From Leptodactylus fallax (lineage: Eukaryota > Chordata > Amphibia > Anura > Leptodactylidae): 64,000 nucleotides of DNA. Location: assembly GCA_947044405.1 (NCBI GenBank), contig CAMRHE010000156.1, forward strand, positions 1,407,001 through 1,471,000. The letters run 5' to 3'. Each line of letters begins with the position of its first letter. Position 1 is the first letter of the stretch. Below, piece by piece: positions 47,832 to 60,203 of this stretch. A program made the translations under genes and the position numbers. Below the pieces are notes generated by a model that saw only the letters and a list, made by a program, of their open reading frames with translations, did no database searches and was not told the DNA's origin.

Positions 47832-48332
47832 CTGTGTTTCCCCGAAAATAAGACAGGGTCTTATATTATTCTTTTCTATGAAAAAAGCGCTAGGGCTTAT
47901 CTTCAACTCTATCTACTCTCCTTTACGCTAAGGGGGAGGTGCTGTAGTGGAGTGGCTGAGTCTGTGGGAGCGTGCAGGGGTGGCACCTGACGTCTGGCTA
48001 CATAGGTAGCCAAGCCCACAGCATAGTAGCACCCAGGAGGTGGAATCTAGGAGGTGGCACTCAGAAGGCGGATTTGGGAGGCAGGAGGCAGGACTCTGGA
48101 GTGAGACTCGGGAGCTCTGCCGTGGCGGAAGGTAGCAGGAGGGTTTGGAGATATGGTATGCCTATTCTCCGAATTTGTGACATCAGTGATGTCACGTGAC
48201 ATAACCTATCGCTGGACTGTAACAAGGGCTTATTTTTAGAGTAGGTCTTATATTTCAAGCCTACACCAAAAACCCTGCAAAATCAAGCTACGGCTTATTT
48301 TCGGGATAGGGCTTATTTTTAGAGAAACAGGG
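47832..48332. mobile_element. TA-flanked MITE with CCCCGAAAATAAG ends
   Basis: CTGTGTTTCCCCGAAAATAA at the left is mirrored by TTATTTTTAGAGAAACAGGG at the right, and CTTATTTTCGGGATAGGGCT lies just inside. TA flanks both sides (47830-47831, 48333-48334). 501 bp with a GC-rich non-coding centre. Class Tc1/mariner-like by TA only. Confidence 0.7.
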
Positions 48333-48664
48333 TATATCGTAGTAAACTATTATTGTAAATTACTGATACACTGGATACATTGCTATTGGACTCTGCTCAC
48401 AATGAGTTTGCAGTATTCCTTGGAGGGAAATATTTTGATGCATTTCTCCAGCATATGTTGTCATATGGTGTACACAGTGGTAAATATTTCCCATTTAATC
48501 CAATTTTTTAAGGAAGTCCACTATTGAATCATTATAGTTATTCAATTCTAATTAAAAAAAAGAATGATGATGGACTGAGCAAGCATAGCCTTAGTTGATA
48601 TCACTATTTCTTTACTGGAAAACAAAAGGTTACCCCCACTCGGTGAGTAAGAGCTAATCTTTAA

Positions 48665-48992
48665 GACCGAGCCCCATGTTGTGAAAACACCGCATTTTGG
48701 CTGTGGTGTTTTAGAGTACCTCTAAAATCCCATCCACACATTACAGAAAAATATCCGCAGTGGAAATGCTGCGATTTGAAAAACCGTTGCATTTTTGTAA
48801 ATTGCAGCATGTCAATTATACCTACGAAAACACTAGCGTTTTTCATATAGGTATAATAGAGGCATAAAGTCCGCAGAGTTTTCCTCTGCAGACTTTCTGT
48901 GAAAAGCATTGCAGAAAAAAATGCGATGCATTTCCGCAGCGGTCTTTTCCGCAGCGCTTTTTGTCTGCAGCTCGCTACGTGGTGCCTTAGCC
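48665..48992. repeat. Harbinger-like MITE, GCCCCATGTTGTG family
   Basis: GACCGAGCCCCATGTTGTG and CTACGTGGTGCCTTAGCC are imperfect inverted ends flanked by TAA (48662-48664, 48993-48995). Inner arms (ATTACAGAAAAATATCCGCA; GTCTTTTCCGCAGCG) fold. A relative is at 51640-51945. Confidence 0.7.
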
Positions 48993-49156
48993 TAAAACAG
49001 GAGGACTGATTTAAAAACAAATTGTTCGAGGGCACATCAGCAATCAAATGATGTATGTTGTTAATCTTTTTTGACTTGGTTAGAGGTCCTACTTAAATAG
49101 GGTTAGGGCTTCTTTATAAGCTCTGCATTCTGGTAATTACTGGTGGTCTGAAACTA

Positions 49157-50413
49157 CAGTGGGTACGGAAAGTATTCAGACCCCTTTAAATTTTTCACTC
49201 TTTGTTTCATTGCAGCCATTTGCTAAAAGCAAAAAAGTTCATTTTATTTCTCATTAATGTACACTCAGCATCCCATCTTGACAGAAAAAAAAAAACAGAA
49301 ATGTAGATATTTTTGCAAATTTATTAAAGAAAAACTGAAATATCATATGGTCATAAGTATTCAGACCCTTTGCTGTGACACTCATATTTCACTCAAATGC
49401 TGTCCATTTCCTTCTGATCCTCCTTGAGATGGTTCTACTCCTTCATTGGAGTCCAGCTGTGTGTAAACTGATTAGACTTGATTAGGAAAGGCACACACCT
49501 GTCCATATAAGACCTCACAGTGCATGTCAGAGCAAATGAGAATCATGAGCTCAAAGGAACTGCCCAAGGCGCTCAGAGACAGAATTGTGGCAAGGCTCAG
49601 ATCTGGCGAAGTTTACAAAAGAATTTCTCCAGCACTCAAGGTTCCTAAGAGCACAGTGGCCTCCATAATCCTTAAATGAAAGAAAATTGGGATGACCAGA
49701 ACTCTTCCTAGACCTGGCCGACCAGCCAAACTGAGCAATTGTAGGAGAAGAGCCTTGGAGAGAGAGGTAAAGAAGAACCCAAAGATCACTGTGGCTGAGC
49801 TCCAGAGATGCAGTAGGGACATGGGAGAAAGTTCCACAAAGTCAACTATCACTGCAGCGCTCCACCAGTCGGGGCTTTAAGGCAGAGTGGCCCAAAGGAA
49901 GCCTCTCCTCAGTGCAAGACATATGAAAGCCCGCATAGAGTTTGCCAAAAACACATGAAGGACTCCCAGACTATGAGAAATAAGATTCTCTGGTCTAATG
50001 ACACGAAGATTGAACTTTTTGGCGTTAATTCTAAGCGGTACATGTGGAGAAAACCAGGCACTGCTCATCACCTGCCCAATACAATCCCAACAGTGAAACA
50101 TGGTGGTGGCAGCATCATATTATGGGAGTGTTTTTCAGTTGCAGGGACAGAACGACTGGTTGCAATTGAAGGAAAGATGAATGCGGCCAAGTACAGAGAA
50201 ATCCTGGAAGAAAACCTCTTCCAGAGTGCTCTGGAGCTCAGACTGGGCCGAAGGTTCACCTTCCAACAAGACAATGACCCTAAGCACACAGCTAAAATAA
50301 CAAAGGAGTGGCTTCGGAACAACTCTGTGACCATTCTTGACTGGCCCAGCCAGAGCCCTAACCTCAACCCAATTGAGCATCTCTGGAGAGACCTGAAAAT
50401 GGCTGTCCACCAA
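49157..50413 (+). mobile_element. Tc1-like transposon, family C, left part
   Basis: It starts CAGTGGGTACGGAAAGTATT after TA (49155-49156) and runs through the transposase. It breaks at 50413 after GTCCACCAA, before the C-terminal part and the right terminal repeat. A 385-bp foreign segment follows. Confidence 0.88.
49543..50413 (+). pseudogene. Family C transposase, broken
   Basis: Readable parts: ELPKALRDRIVARLRSGE, PGRPAKLSN (hook), the second helix-turn-helix with [18 protein letters not shown], then [18 protein letters not shown] and [12 protein letters not shown] stop falls at 49678 (in LK-stop-KKIG) and another after HQSGL at 49880. The first catalytic site reads SNDTK where SDETK is expected, so the aspartate is lost. 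It is inactive. Confidence 0.85.
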
Positions 50414-50798
50414 TTGGGTAACTTTTGGGGGATTTCCTTTGTATTGGTACTCTAGGGGCTCTGCAAATGAGACCTGGCACCAAAAACTATTCCAGCAAAA
50501 TCTGCTTTTCAAACATCCAGTGTTGCTCCTTCCCTTCTGTGCACTGCCGTGTGCCCAAACATCAGTTTACACCCACATGTGGGGTATTTCTGTGCTCAGG
50601 AGAAATTGCATAACAAACTGTGAAATGCATTTTGTCCTTTAACCCCTTGTAAATGTGATAATTTTAGGGTTAAATAAATGTATTATAGAAAAAAAAATGA
50701 AATCAAATGTCCATATTGTTTTATTTACCGTGAAATGCTTAAAGGGTTAACAAACAACCCAAATGCTGTTTTAAAATATTTGAGGGGTGCAGGTTTGG
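50414..50798. repeat. Foreign 385-bp repeat between two Tc1 pieces
   Basis: It contains GGGGCTCTGCAAATGAGACC, CTCCTTCCCTTCTGTGCACT, ACCCACATGTGGGGTA and CCTTTAACCCCTTGTAAATG, wording of a dispersed repeat common in frog genomes as I remember it. It also has AAAGGGTTAACAAAC and TTGAGGGGTGCAGG. It shows no terminal inverted repeats at the junctions and no coding frame. Confidence 0.6.
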
Positions 50799-51430
50799 TA
50801 CAATCCCAACAGTGAAACATGGTGGTGGCAGCATCATGCTATGAGGGTGTTTTTCAGCTGCAGGGACAGGACGAATGGTTGCAATTGAAGGAAAGATGAA
50901 TGCGACCAAGTACAGAGATATCCTAGAAGAAAACCTTCCAACAAGACAATGACCCTAAGCACACAGCTAAAATAACAAAGGAGTGGCTTCGGAACAATTC
51001 TGTGACCATTCTTGACTGGCCCAGCCAGAGCCCTGACCTCAACCCAATTGAGCATCTCTGGAGAGACCTGAAAATAGCTGTCCACCAACGTTCACCATTC
51101 AACCTGACGGAACTGGAGAGGATCTGCAAGGAAGAATGGCAGAGAATCCCCAAATCCAGATGTGAAAAACTTGTTGCATCATTCCCAAGAAGACTCATGG
51201 CTGTACTAGCTCAAAAGGGTGCTTCTACTCAATACTGAGCAAAGGGTCTGAATACTTATGATCATGTGATATTTCAGTTTTTCTTTTTTAATAAATTTTC
51301 AAAAATATCTACATTTCTGTTTTTTTCTGTCAATGAGAAATAAAATGAACTTTTTTGCTTTTAGCAAATGGCTGCAATGAAACAAAGAGTGAAAAAGTTA
51401 AAGGGGTCTGAATACTTTCCATACCCAATG
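50799..51430 (+). mobile_element. Tc1-like transposon, family C, right part
   Basis: It starts inside the transposase at ACAATCCCAACAGTGAAACA, repeating sequence already present at 50082, and runs to the right terminal repeat CTTTCCATACCCAATG before TA. A 44-bp deletion near 50935 removes the segment before TTCCAACAAGAC. The transposase C terminus is complete (51002-51238, [11 protein letters not shown] to KGASTQY). It comes from a second copy, since 50082-50413 and 50799-51085 overlap in content. Confidence 0.85.
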
Positions 51431-51639
51431 TATACAAAGAGCAGATTAGTTGCAAAAACTGTTCCATTCACCTGAAAGGGGCTTGAAAAAAAAAAAAATA
51501 TGTGCTTTGCAGCAGAAACAATCCCACATGAATGAAACTGGTTTTCAGTTGCAGAAATTTGCATTTGTTTCAGAAATTTCTGCAACAAATGCCATTTGTG
51601 AATATAGCCAAGCTCCCTCCTTTAAGGTTAGTTTAATCT

Positions 51640-51945
51640 ACAAAGCCAGGGCCCTATGTTGTGAAAATGCTGAGTTTTACAGTAGCTGCAAAATGGATGG
51701 GATTCCAGCTAATTCCATCCACACATTGCAGAAAAAAAAAATCTGCAGTGGAAAAGCGTTTTTGAAAATCGCAGCATGTAAATTATACTTATGGAAACAC
51801 TGGCGGTTCCCGTATAGGTATAATAGGGGCAGAGAGTCCACAGAGAAAAACTCTGCGGACTTTCTGTGAAAAACACTGTGGAAAGAAACGTTATACATTT
51901 ACGCCATGGTCTTTTCCACAGTGTTTTTTTAGCTGCGGCTCACTA
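51640..51945. repeat. Harbinger-like MITE, GGCCCTATGTTGTG family
   Basis: It aligns with 48665-48992 (TTGTGAAAATGCTGAGTTTT, CCATCCACACATTGCAGAAA, GACTTTCTGTGAAAAACACT). The right end is eroded, so edges are approximate. Confidence 0.55.
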
Positions 51946-53242
51946 CTGCACTGTATAATCCATACAGGATATGCATAACAAAATAAAAGCTAGTAGATAA
52001 TTATGAAGACAAATGCCTTTCAGGATTTTGCTGAGTCAATATTCCTTGGAGTGTTGTGAGAAATGGTAACTTTACATGTCTGTTACAACACTAGTTGAAG
52101 CATACAAACATTAAGGCAAATAAAAATATGTAGCTATAATAGTTTAAGAAATACAGGAAGCAAAAGAAAAATACTAAAGTACATATGATAAACTCAATGC
52201 AACGTCTTCTGAAAAACACTGTACATATTGAACACTATGTCCTAGATGAAACTGTAGCACACTCAAATAATAATTCCATACTACAGCTACTAGAAGTAAA
52301 TATTTCTTGCCAGTTTCTTCCTCTATTGGTTCATTGCTAAATATATGTTTAAAGGGAACCAGTCATCACATTTTAGCCTATAACCCACCTCCATAATATT
52401 ATATACAATGCTAACAGGTTTCATAAGATGTCATGGTCTGAAATAACCTTTGTTCTCTACTGAAATGTCCCTTTCAGCAAAAAGTTAACAACAAAAAAAG
52501 TTGAAAGGTAGCATACACTACCCGTGAATCAGTCATGCAGGTGGTCCCAGTGTCCTGAGGCCAGGATTCAAGCAAGCTCAGGTGGCATCATCTTTACTGA
52601 AATAAGGTGTACTGGCCAGAAGTCCTTTTCTGCACATGGATGTCAGTCAAGTCAAGAGAGGCACAGTGAAGCAGAACTCCTTAGGAGACCAGGATGGTCC
52701 ACATGGCTCTTACAACTCTTTTTTTTCCCTTTCTGCTGAAAGAACATTTCAGACAGTGGCATCTTTAGAAACCTATTATCACTGTATACAACACTATGGT
52801 GTCACTCTAGGAGCTGAACATGTGATGACATGTTCCTTCTTAGGCCCCTGTTGACACAGCAGAATCTCCCCTAATTCTGCCCCCCATTGTTTTCAATGTA
52901 CTGCTTGTTTTTGCTTGATTCAGCTGCAAAGTCTGTGGCTCAAAACTTCTTGATACATAGGACTATTCATCTGGACCTAACCAGTTGCAGAAAGCCGGAA
53001 ATGGCGTCAGAATGCCAATTCTCTGCCTTAGCATTTCAACAAGGGAAGTCAGCGGGGGGTGTATTGGAAAATGAAGCAGAATCCGAGGCAGATGCCCGCT
53101 TCAAATTCCTTTCCATTTTCCAACATCTGAGCGGGTCTTAAGGCAGTCCGAGCTCTGTTATATTGATGCAGAGCCCTTATATGAATAGATATGCAATTAT
53201 ATAGTACAAATTAAACTACAAGTGGCCGCTATTAGTTTGAGC
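51946..53242. other. Intron 1, no gene recognised
   Basis: AAAGGGAACCAGTCATCAC at 52352 is the start of a TTAA-type repeat also hinted at 38228. Otherwise no terminal repeat or protein was recognised. Confidence 0.45.
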
Positions 53243-53245
53243 TTA

Positions 53246-53496
53246 CTCTAGGTTCACACTAGTGCTGGGTGTCCGTTGTTCTGGTGCTTTGATGGACCTA
53301 AAGGACAGATGAAAGGACCACTAAGATAATGGACAACGGAGTCTAAGTGACCCCATTGATTATAATGGGTCTGTCAGGTGTCTCTTCTTTTTAACTGTAT
53401 TTACCGAATGAAAAAGTTGGGCTTGCAGGAATGTTTTATCCAGCAATTTTAGTTGCACAGTACAACAGCCTTTCTGATGCAGATGTGTAACTAGCC
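53246..53496. repeat. Harbinger-like MITE, TTCACACTAGTG family
   Basis: The left CTCTAGGTTCACACTAGTGC and the right AGATGTGTAACTAGCC are inverted, flanked by TTA (53243-53245, 53497-53499). 251 bp, non-coding. Confidence 0.7.
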
Positions 53497-53499
53497 TTA

Positions 53500-54327
53500 C
53501 ATTATTGTGTTTTATTATTTATTTCAACTTATAACTATTCAGTATATTCAATACTTCATCTACTACTTGGGTGCACTACCCATGACCCTAAGGCCACATA
53601 CAGCCTGTCATCTAGAATAAAAAAAAATTCTTAACTGTGTGTCTGCTCAATTGCAGTTTCTGTAAATATATCAGGAAGATGGGGTTCCTTGATACCAGTT
53701 TTGTACTCCAGAAAGAAATGCATGAGTTAGAGAGATGGCAGTCTACGCATGTGGCCTCTTCATTCTAGTGTACTGGGGTTATCTAATAAAAGACTATTAT
53801 CACAACACCCATGATCTTCAATGGAGAGAGACACATGTATGCATGGCCTCCTTTCTAGAGGGCTTTTTGAAAGACCTATAGAAAAAATACAAAATTGTGT
53901 ACATCCCATGTGGCCCTGGCATATTAATATGCACAAAAATTAAAGCCTATGAAAAAAATAGAACATTCACTTTAAGTCAAAGAAATATTCATGGGTTAGT
54001 GTCTTCACCAGATTCTGGTCTGTCCAAGGTGGACATGGTGTGATAGGGTGCCCAGAATTAAGCAGACAGTGCTGAAAACACTTTATTACATGCTAAGTTA
54101 CCATAAAAACAGTTCAAAACAAGAATTGAAAGAATCCCAGGCAGAGGAGTTCCATTCCATTCATCACAAGATCTGCAGTAAAGATTGTATACTGCATGTC
54201 AAGTACAGAGTGCACTCGTGTCAGGGATTTCTTCAAAGCATGCATGTAATTCTTATTGGCATTAGGGCACTATTTTCTTGCAATTTATTGTTTCTTATAT
54301 ATGAGAGCATAGCTATACTACAATTCA
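53500..54327. other. Intron 1, no feature seen
   Basis: No terminal repeat or conserved coding frame was recognised. Confidence 0.5.
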
Positions 54328-54331
54328 TTAA

Positions 54332-54583
54332 CCCTTTAAAGGAAGCAGGGTAGTTTGTACATTAATGCTCGGCGACTTTTTCATATTTTCCCTCCCAGTC
54401 TTCCAAAATTCACAACTTTTTTTATTTTTCTGTCGATATAGCTATGTGAAGGCTTATTCTTTGCATGACAAGATGAACTTTCATCTGCCACCATATTTGG
54501 GGTACAGTACTATACTATTACGGCGCTGAGCATTAACTAAACACTCAGCGTGACGTCATAGTACAGCGCAGAGCGGGAAAGGG
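54332..54583. mobile_element. piggyBac-type MITE, short form
   Basis: TTAA on both sides (54328-54331, 54584-54587), with CCCTTT at the left end and AAAGGG at the right. Read on the minus strand it aligns with both ends of the 876-bp element at 37348, with the middle deleted. 252 bp. Confidence 0.8.
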
Positions 54584-54587
54584 TTAA

Positions 54588-57500
54588 TCCAATAGTAGAA
54601 AAAATGATGTTCCTCCTTAACAAAAAGCATTATCTTTTATATAGAATTTCCTGTGAAGCAGGAGATCAGGGATTCCATCTTCATTTTTAGTATTGTGGAT
54701 GGTAATATGTAAATAATTTGGATATGTCCTTGCATGCCAACTGCTCATCAACAACCATGGAATATGTCTAGTCATATATATTTTAACTGCCCCTAGCTGT
54801 TTCTAGTCTTCTCAAGCACTGACAAGAGCCAACAAGATCCAAACAATTTCTTAACTTATCTCCCTCTACATTTTCCGTTCTATTGTGCTGTAAACGGGGG
54901 GTTGCGTATTTAGGTTATGTCACAATAATTGACATAATCTAAATACGCAACCCATTTAATTCAAATCCAATATTAAATTTAATTCTAATATTGTATCAGT
55001 TTTGACCACAAAATGCTTGACATTCTGAAATATACATTTTTAATTGTAGGATAACATTTTAATTAAAAATATTAACTGTCAGGAGTAACAGATATAGACT
55101 TGGTCTACACAACTACCAGAACAACTTCTACAGCAGATCGGTGCTCCCTTAAAGGGAGTCTACCATTTGCCCAAGCTTATTCAACTGCTACCACCATGTT
55201 ACAAAGTACATTACAGTGCTAAACATCATACATTTGTTAGATATGTCATTTTTGTAGATTTGGAGATAAAACAACTTTGAAGTGATATGCAAATGATGTA
55301 GCTGGTGCACAGGGGCCGGACCTTCAGCTCCCAAACCACTGCATCACCAAGTAGGATGAGTTATATCAGTAGTTGGAGAATCAACTATGACTGCACCACA
55401 GAGGCAAGATCAGTGGTCCAGGATGCTGAAAGTCCACCCCCAGTGCATCCCTTTTGCACATCTAGCCACCACTCAAGATATCAATTGTTGAGGTAGTCGA
55501 CTAATGGATGAGCATTTTTTTAATTTGCTATTTCACCTGAAAAAATGACTGGTGTATGGCTACACTATGAGCCACTCAGGTTCATGTCATACAGTATTAC
55601 ATAAGGCAAATAAAAGCTAAAAGAATAGCTTTCTTGTGTGAAAGTAATGATGCAAACACTGGAAACTGTGTTGCAACACCACATAATTCTTCATAGCACA
55701 GAACTAAATAAGATGTAATGGGAGTGTTGTAAATGGTGGTAATGCACACTTCCCATCTTCACAATTTACATTCTATAAACGGTCAAGCACTGTGCAGAAG
55801 CCATTATCGGCTGTGCTCAGAGAACCTCTTCTATCCCTTCAGTGTGAACTACATTGCTTACTGAGTAAATATTTTTTTAACTAAATACTATAATTGGCCT
55901 TTTTCATTATTATTAGTCCATAGCAGTCAAGCTCTTAGATCCACTAGTTAAATAACTGGCTGCTATTAGGTAGATCTCTGAATGTTTCAGTATAACAAGT
56001 GGCACTTGTTCACCTGTCCTTACTTGGCATACATGCCATGTGTCTCTTTCACAGGCTGCAGCAGACTGGCATTCTGGTGACTGTGTCTAAGGTGCACATT
56101 GCATTGGTAAATAGGCAAACAGGAGGTCGACGAAGGGGGTGGATGGGAAGAATTCAGAGGGCAGCTACAGCCATTAACCACTATGAGCTAAAAAACACCA
56201 TTACTAGGCAAATACAGAAGGAGCTCATAGCTCTGGAGTTATGATGAATAGCACCAAACAGTACAGTGCACACACTTTCAGATGATTTTTTTAATTTTTT
56301 TATTTTTTTTAATTTAAAACTTATGCAACTTTTTGGTTTCCTGTATACCCACTCTTTACAAGCCTCTCATCAATATCTAACCCGTTACTAGTTCATACAG
56401 GTTTCTACAGAAATATTAGACTTTACTAATGTTACCTTTGCCTGCCATAGTATCATTGCACGATGCAGGTTTATTGTAAAAATGAATGTCAATGAAAAGA
56501 GGCAGCTCTATCCAGAACATGAGTGCTTTAAACTGGTGTTTTAGAAAGTATACGCTATGAAGCGAGCCAGCTTTTTGTTATGGACCTATATTCTTATAAA
56601 CCTTGAGTCATTCACTGGTTCACAATAAAGAATTTATATTAATATGTATTATAAAATGTTAGTATTGCTATTACAGACAGGGGTAGAATTATTACACGTA
56701 ACGGACATATGCCAAATTTGGTGTTTTAGAGACCATTTTCAAGGAAAATCATCAGCCTTAAGGTGGCATAGTGAACATGTCTATTGAACCACAGCAAATA
56801 TATCATGCCAAGTACACCATTTTGATTTGTTACAATCTATACCCATGTTGGTGAACCTATGGCACATTATTTAGTTATTAAATAATATAGGTTACAACTG
56901 TATTTAGATTAAAATATACTTGCTTGCGGGTGGATATCAGTTATGGTCATTTGGTCTTTGAAATTTATTTTGTCCAGGACAAAAATATTTTCCTCAGCTC
57001 TATCTGCTAAGTAATAGTGTATGAGGTGTCAAAAAGAATGAGGGAAACAAAGTGACATATACTCCAGGCCGATTTCTGGCTCAGAAAATTGGTTGTCACT
57101 TTTCAAGTCAATTTAACCACTGCTCCGACAAACAAAGTTAAATATTTGACCACGCCAACACAAATTCCTATAAAACTGCCAACTACAGAACACAGACCCT
57201 CAACTTGTACATGAGGCTTCTCTCTGACTAGAGCTGCTCTTTATAGCTGACTATCATGCCTGGAGTTTTTTCTTCAGTACTCACAATGATAAACCGCTCT
57301 AACAGCATCATAAAAGAAGTACTAAAGATAAAATACTACATATATTTACTAGCTAGAAGGCAAAATCTTCAACAAAGACGTCATTTTCCAATTGTAGCCT
57401 TTACATAAACTTAGGTAGCATATAATCCAATAATTTAGGATTTGTCAAAACACAAGGTATATTTGAGGTTTAAGGATTAACCATCATTTACTCAAATATC

Positions 57501-58929
57501 ATAATCTGTACTGGTTAGAGATCACAGGAAAGCTAATAGAGATGGAGGGGGTTCAGTGAGGTGACACTGCAGTATATTTGAAATACCTCCTGAAATATCA
57601 TTTACATAATTCCAAAAGCTTTGCAATACATTATATTCCATTTGAAAAGTAAATAAGACAGAAGAAAGCTTCTTGCTTTTTACATTGTATTGAATTAAGA
57701 CAGATACGCTCCATCTTCATCCGTCATTACATTAGTTTTGCAGGCATCCGTCATAGGATCAGAGCAACGGACTGAAAATAAGCAGATGTGACCTTAGCCT
57801 TAGACTGATTTAAAGCACTTGCTCCAATGGTCTATTAGAATTCAATTACATTCTCTGAGCCGTTCTCTGCCATCACTGTTGCCATAGCAATGAAATCAGT
57901 GGAGTGTATTCAGCGAAATACTGTGCTCCCGGTATCATACTGCAGCACTAATAAACATTAGCAATTTTTGCTTTTTATTTTCTAGAAGTATTTTGACATT
58001 TTGGCAAGGTGGATGATATAATAAGCAAGTGGAAACTTTGAAAAAGATTATTGATAATATAAAGGAATTCTGCTGAGTAGTATAGACAAGGAGAAGGAAA
58101 GGAAAGGATCTACTGTATACTCATCTAAATACGTTTAATGTGAAGCTTCACAAGGTCATGTCATATGTTATATAGCTAGTCACTGAAGAAACACTATGTA
58201 GAAATGTCTGCACAGGCTACACGACATTGCATAACTATACATAGTTGCTTTCTTTCAAATGCATACAACTGTGCAAAGTGTATGGCTCAAACTATAGCCA
58301 CTTCACTTCTGCCAAACAAGCTGTAAGCAACCACAGACTCAGCACACTAGAAAGAAAATTTTACAGTATGAATTAATGGGACTGACTACTTTAAAAATGT
58401 CCTGCTAGGTTGGAAATAGTTTAAAGGAAAATAAAATTGTTAACTCACCTTTTAGTACCAGGGGCAGGAGCTCGGTCCCTGCTGTTATTGGTTCTAAAGA
58501 TGTTCTATTTGTACCCTTTGTTTATAGGCCACTGCTGAGGCCAGTGATTGGCTGCAACAGTGACCCCAGCACAGACGGTTCATCAAGGACCAGTAACAGT
58601 GCTGCCATCATTAGTACAGGTACAGGGTTCCTGTAAAAAGTGAGTTGTCTTTTTTTTTTTTTTTTTTACTTTAATTATTTCAGCCTATTAGATATTTTTT
58701 TTAAAGGTGTTGGACAACCACTTTAAAGTTTTCAACCTTGGCATTCTACACAGGAGCAGGACATACAAAGTAGGTAGCAATAAGCCATTCCTTACCACCC
58801 TTCTCTATACTGCTGGCATCAGCAGGAGCTGAACAGTTCCTGTTACAACATGGACATATTAGCAGATGCTATAGTATTCCTCTGATGGGATTCAGCTGGA
58901 TACCCACAGTTTTCTACTCCAAACTCTAA
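54588..58929. other. Intron 1, mostly unrecognised
   Basis: AAAGGGAGTCTACCATTTGC at 55153 starts a third copy of that repeat family, to roughly 55495. 54888-54955 holds an inverted pair (GGGTTGCGTATTTAG...TGTC against GACATAATCTAAATACGCAACCC). 57690-57806 ends GATGTGACCTTAGCC before TTA, a MITE remnant. The 81-codon frame at 55999-56244 is not recognised. Confidence 0.45.
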
Positions 58930-59067
58930 CACCAGGTTCATATATGGCTGGGAGTCCGTCCTGTGTAGATCCGTCAGAAAGTGCCGGGCTAAAAAGTTCT
59001 GGAAACCCAGATCAAAGGGGTCCCTCTGTTCTTGTTTTTGTGGTCTAGCATGGATATGAACCTAGCC
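58930..59067. repeat. Harbinger-like MITE, short copy
   Basis: The left ACACCAGGTTCATATATGGC and the right TGGATATGAACCTAGCC before TTA are inverted. The inner GGAGTCCGTC wording matches the family. The left edge is approximate. Confidence 0.5.
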
Positions 59068-59973
59068 TTAGACCAACTTCTGCAGATGTGTCCACCCTTA
59101 ACTAAGGTCTCCCAATTTCTCATAAAACCAATTCAATTTAATATTAAAACTGCTAGCAAAACTGTTGATAGCCTGAAATTCACAACCTCAAGCAATGGGT
59201 GGCTGCACATAAAACACATAGCATATCAACAAAATATTGCAAAATTATGTGTCTTAAAAAGATAATCATCTGGTCACAAATATCTGGGGATGTCCAGCCA
59301 AACTGAAACGAAGGACACAACTGTAAAGTTTCCTATAAAACAAAAAAAATCTATTATGGTCTAGTGTAACTTATATGAGGGGAGAATTGCATACTTGCCT
59401 TTTAAGAAAGGACTTATACTCCGAAAATACATGACTGTTGTTCTCAGGAAAACACACAACTGCCAGTCACTATGTCCCCAGTGCGGTAGCTGTCATGATG
59501 TCATTGAAAGTTCACTGATGGCAGCAGAGGTGGCACAGCAATGGGTAAGAACTTGCAGATGTAGACTCAGACATTGCAATTCTCTTCTGCCATCACTGAA
59601 ATGAACGTTTTAGCAGAGAAACAAAAACAACAACGCCGAGCGGCACATAGGGTAATATTGTTTTACAAAAAGTTATGGTGATAATAGTAGTGAATGACAC
59701 AATGAAATTGTGTTATAAAGATGGAATATATAGGGTGACTAGGACGTGTCCACTATTAGAGGTTGAGAGTTGGTGGATGAACATAGGGTGTGAGTTCACA
59801 GTATACGAGCATACAATTGATGGGGTCTGGTGTATGCCAATGTCCCCTCAATTGGTCCGCTCCTGCTATGATAATTCTGTGAATTTAGAACACCGGAATT
59901 GATGGACTCTCACCTTGTTGAAAAATGTAATCACAAATGATAAAGTGGACTGGTCCAATATACGTCACGATAT

Positions 59974-60124
59974 GTAGGAGCTGAAGTGTATGGGGGGGAC
60001 TGCTTGCCAGATGGTATATATAGGTATAGATGGCAAGTACAGCCTGGAGCTAAAGGCTGTACTTGCCATCTATACCTATATATACCCTCTGGCAAGCAGT
60101 CCCCCCATACACTTCAGCTCCTAC
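59974..60124. repeat. Near-perfect 70-bp-arm hairpin
   Basis: The left arm 59974-60044 and the right arm 60055-60124 differ by one base and one G in a G-run. The loop is 10 nt. The loop region with its stem base (60041-60058, AGCCTGGAGCTAAAGGCT) is repeated in inverted form directly after the right arm (60125-60142). Confidence 0.95.
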
Positions 60125-60144
60125 AGCCTTTAGCTCCAGGCTGC

Positions 60145-60203
60145 CTCATATACACTTGATAAAGAGGACTCTATTTCCTCGAAACGCGCTGTGTGATATT
60201 GAG
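60145..60203 (+). ncRNA. Decayed hammerhead-like core
   Basis: TTGATAA at 60156-60162 stands where CTGATGA is expected. Stem II is five pairs (GAGGA 60164-60168 with TCCTC 60176-60180), followed by GAAA at 60181. A short stem III is possible (ACG with TGT). The flanks CTCATATACAC and GTGTGATATTGAG are near-complementary, giving a stem I. Two core changes (C3 to U, G8 to A) and G at the cut position argue against activity. Confidence 0.5.

Noticed and set aside
54888..54955. Short inverted repeat around AAATACGCAACCC considered as a terminator or attachment site
   Set aside because: Bacterial-type signals do not apply here, and there are no flanking gene features; it is probably an old MITE core.
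55999..56244. 81-codon plus-strand frame with a basic QTGGRRRG patch
   Set aside because: No recognised domain, no splice or promoter context; length is within chance for this window.
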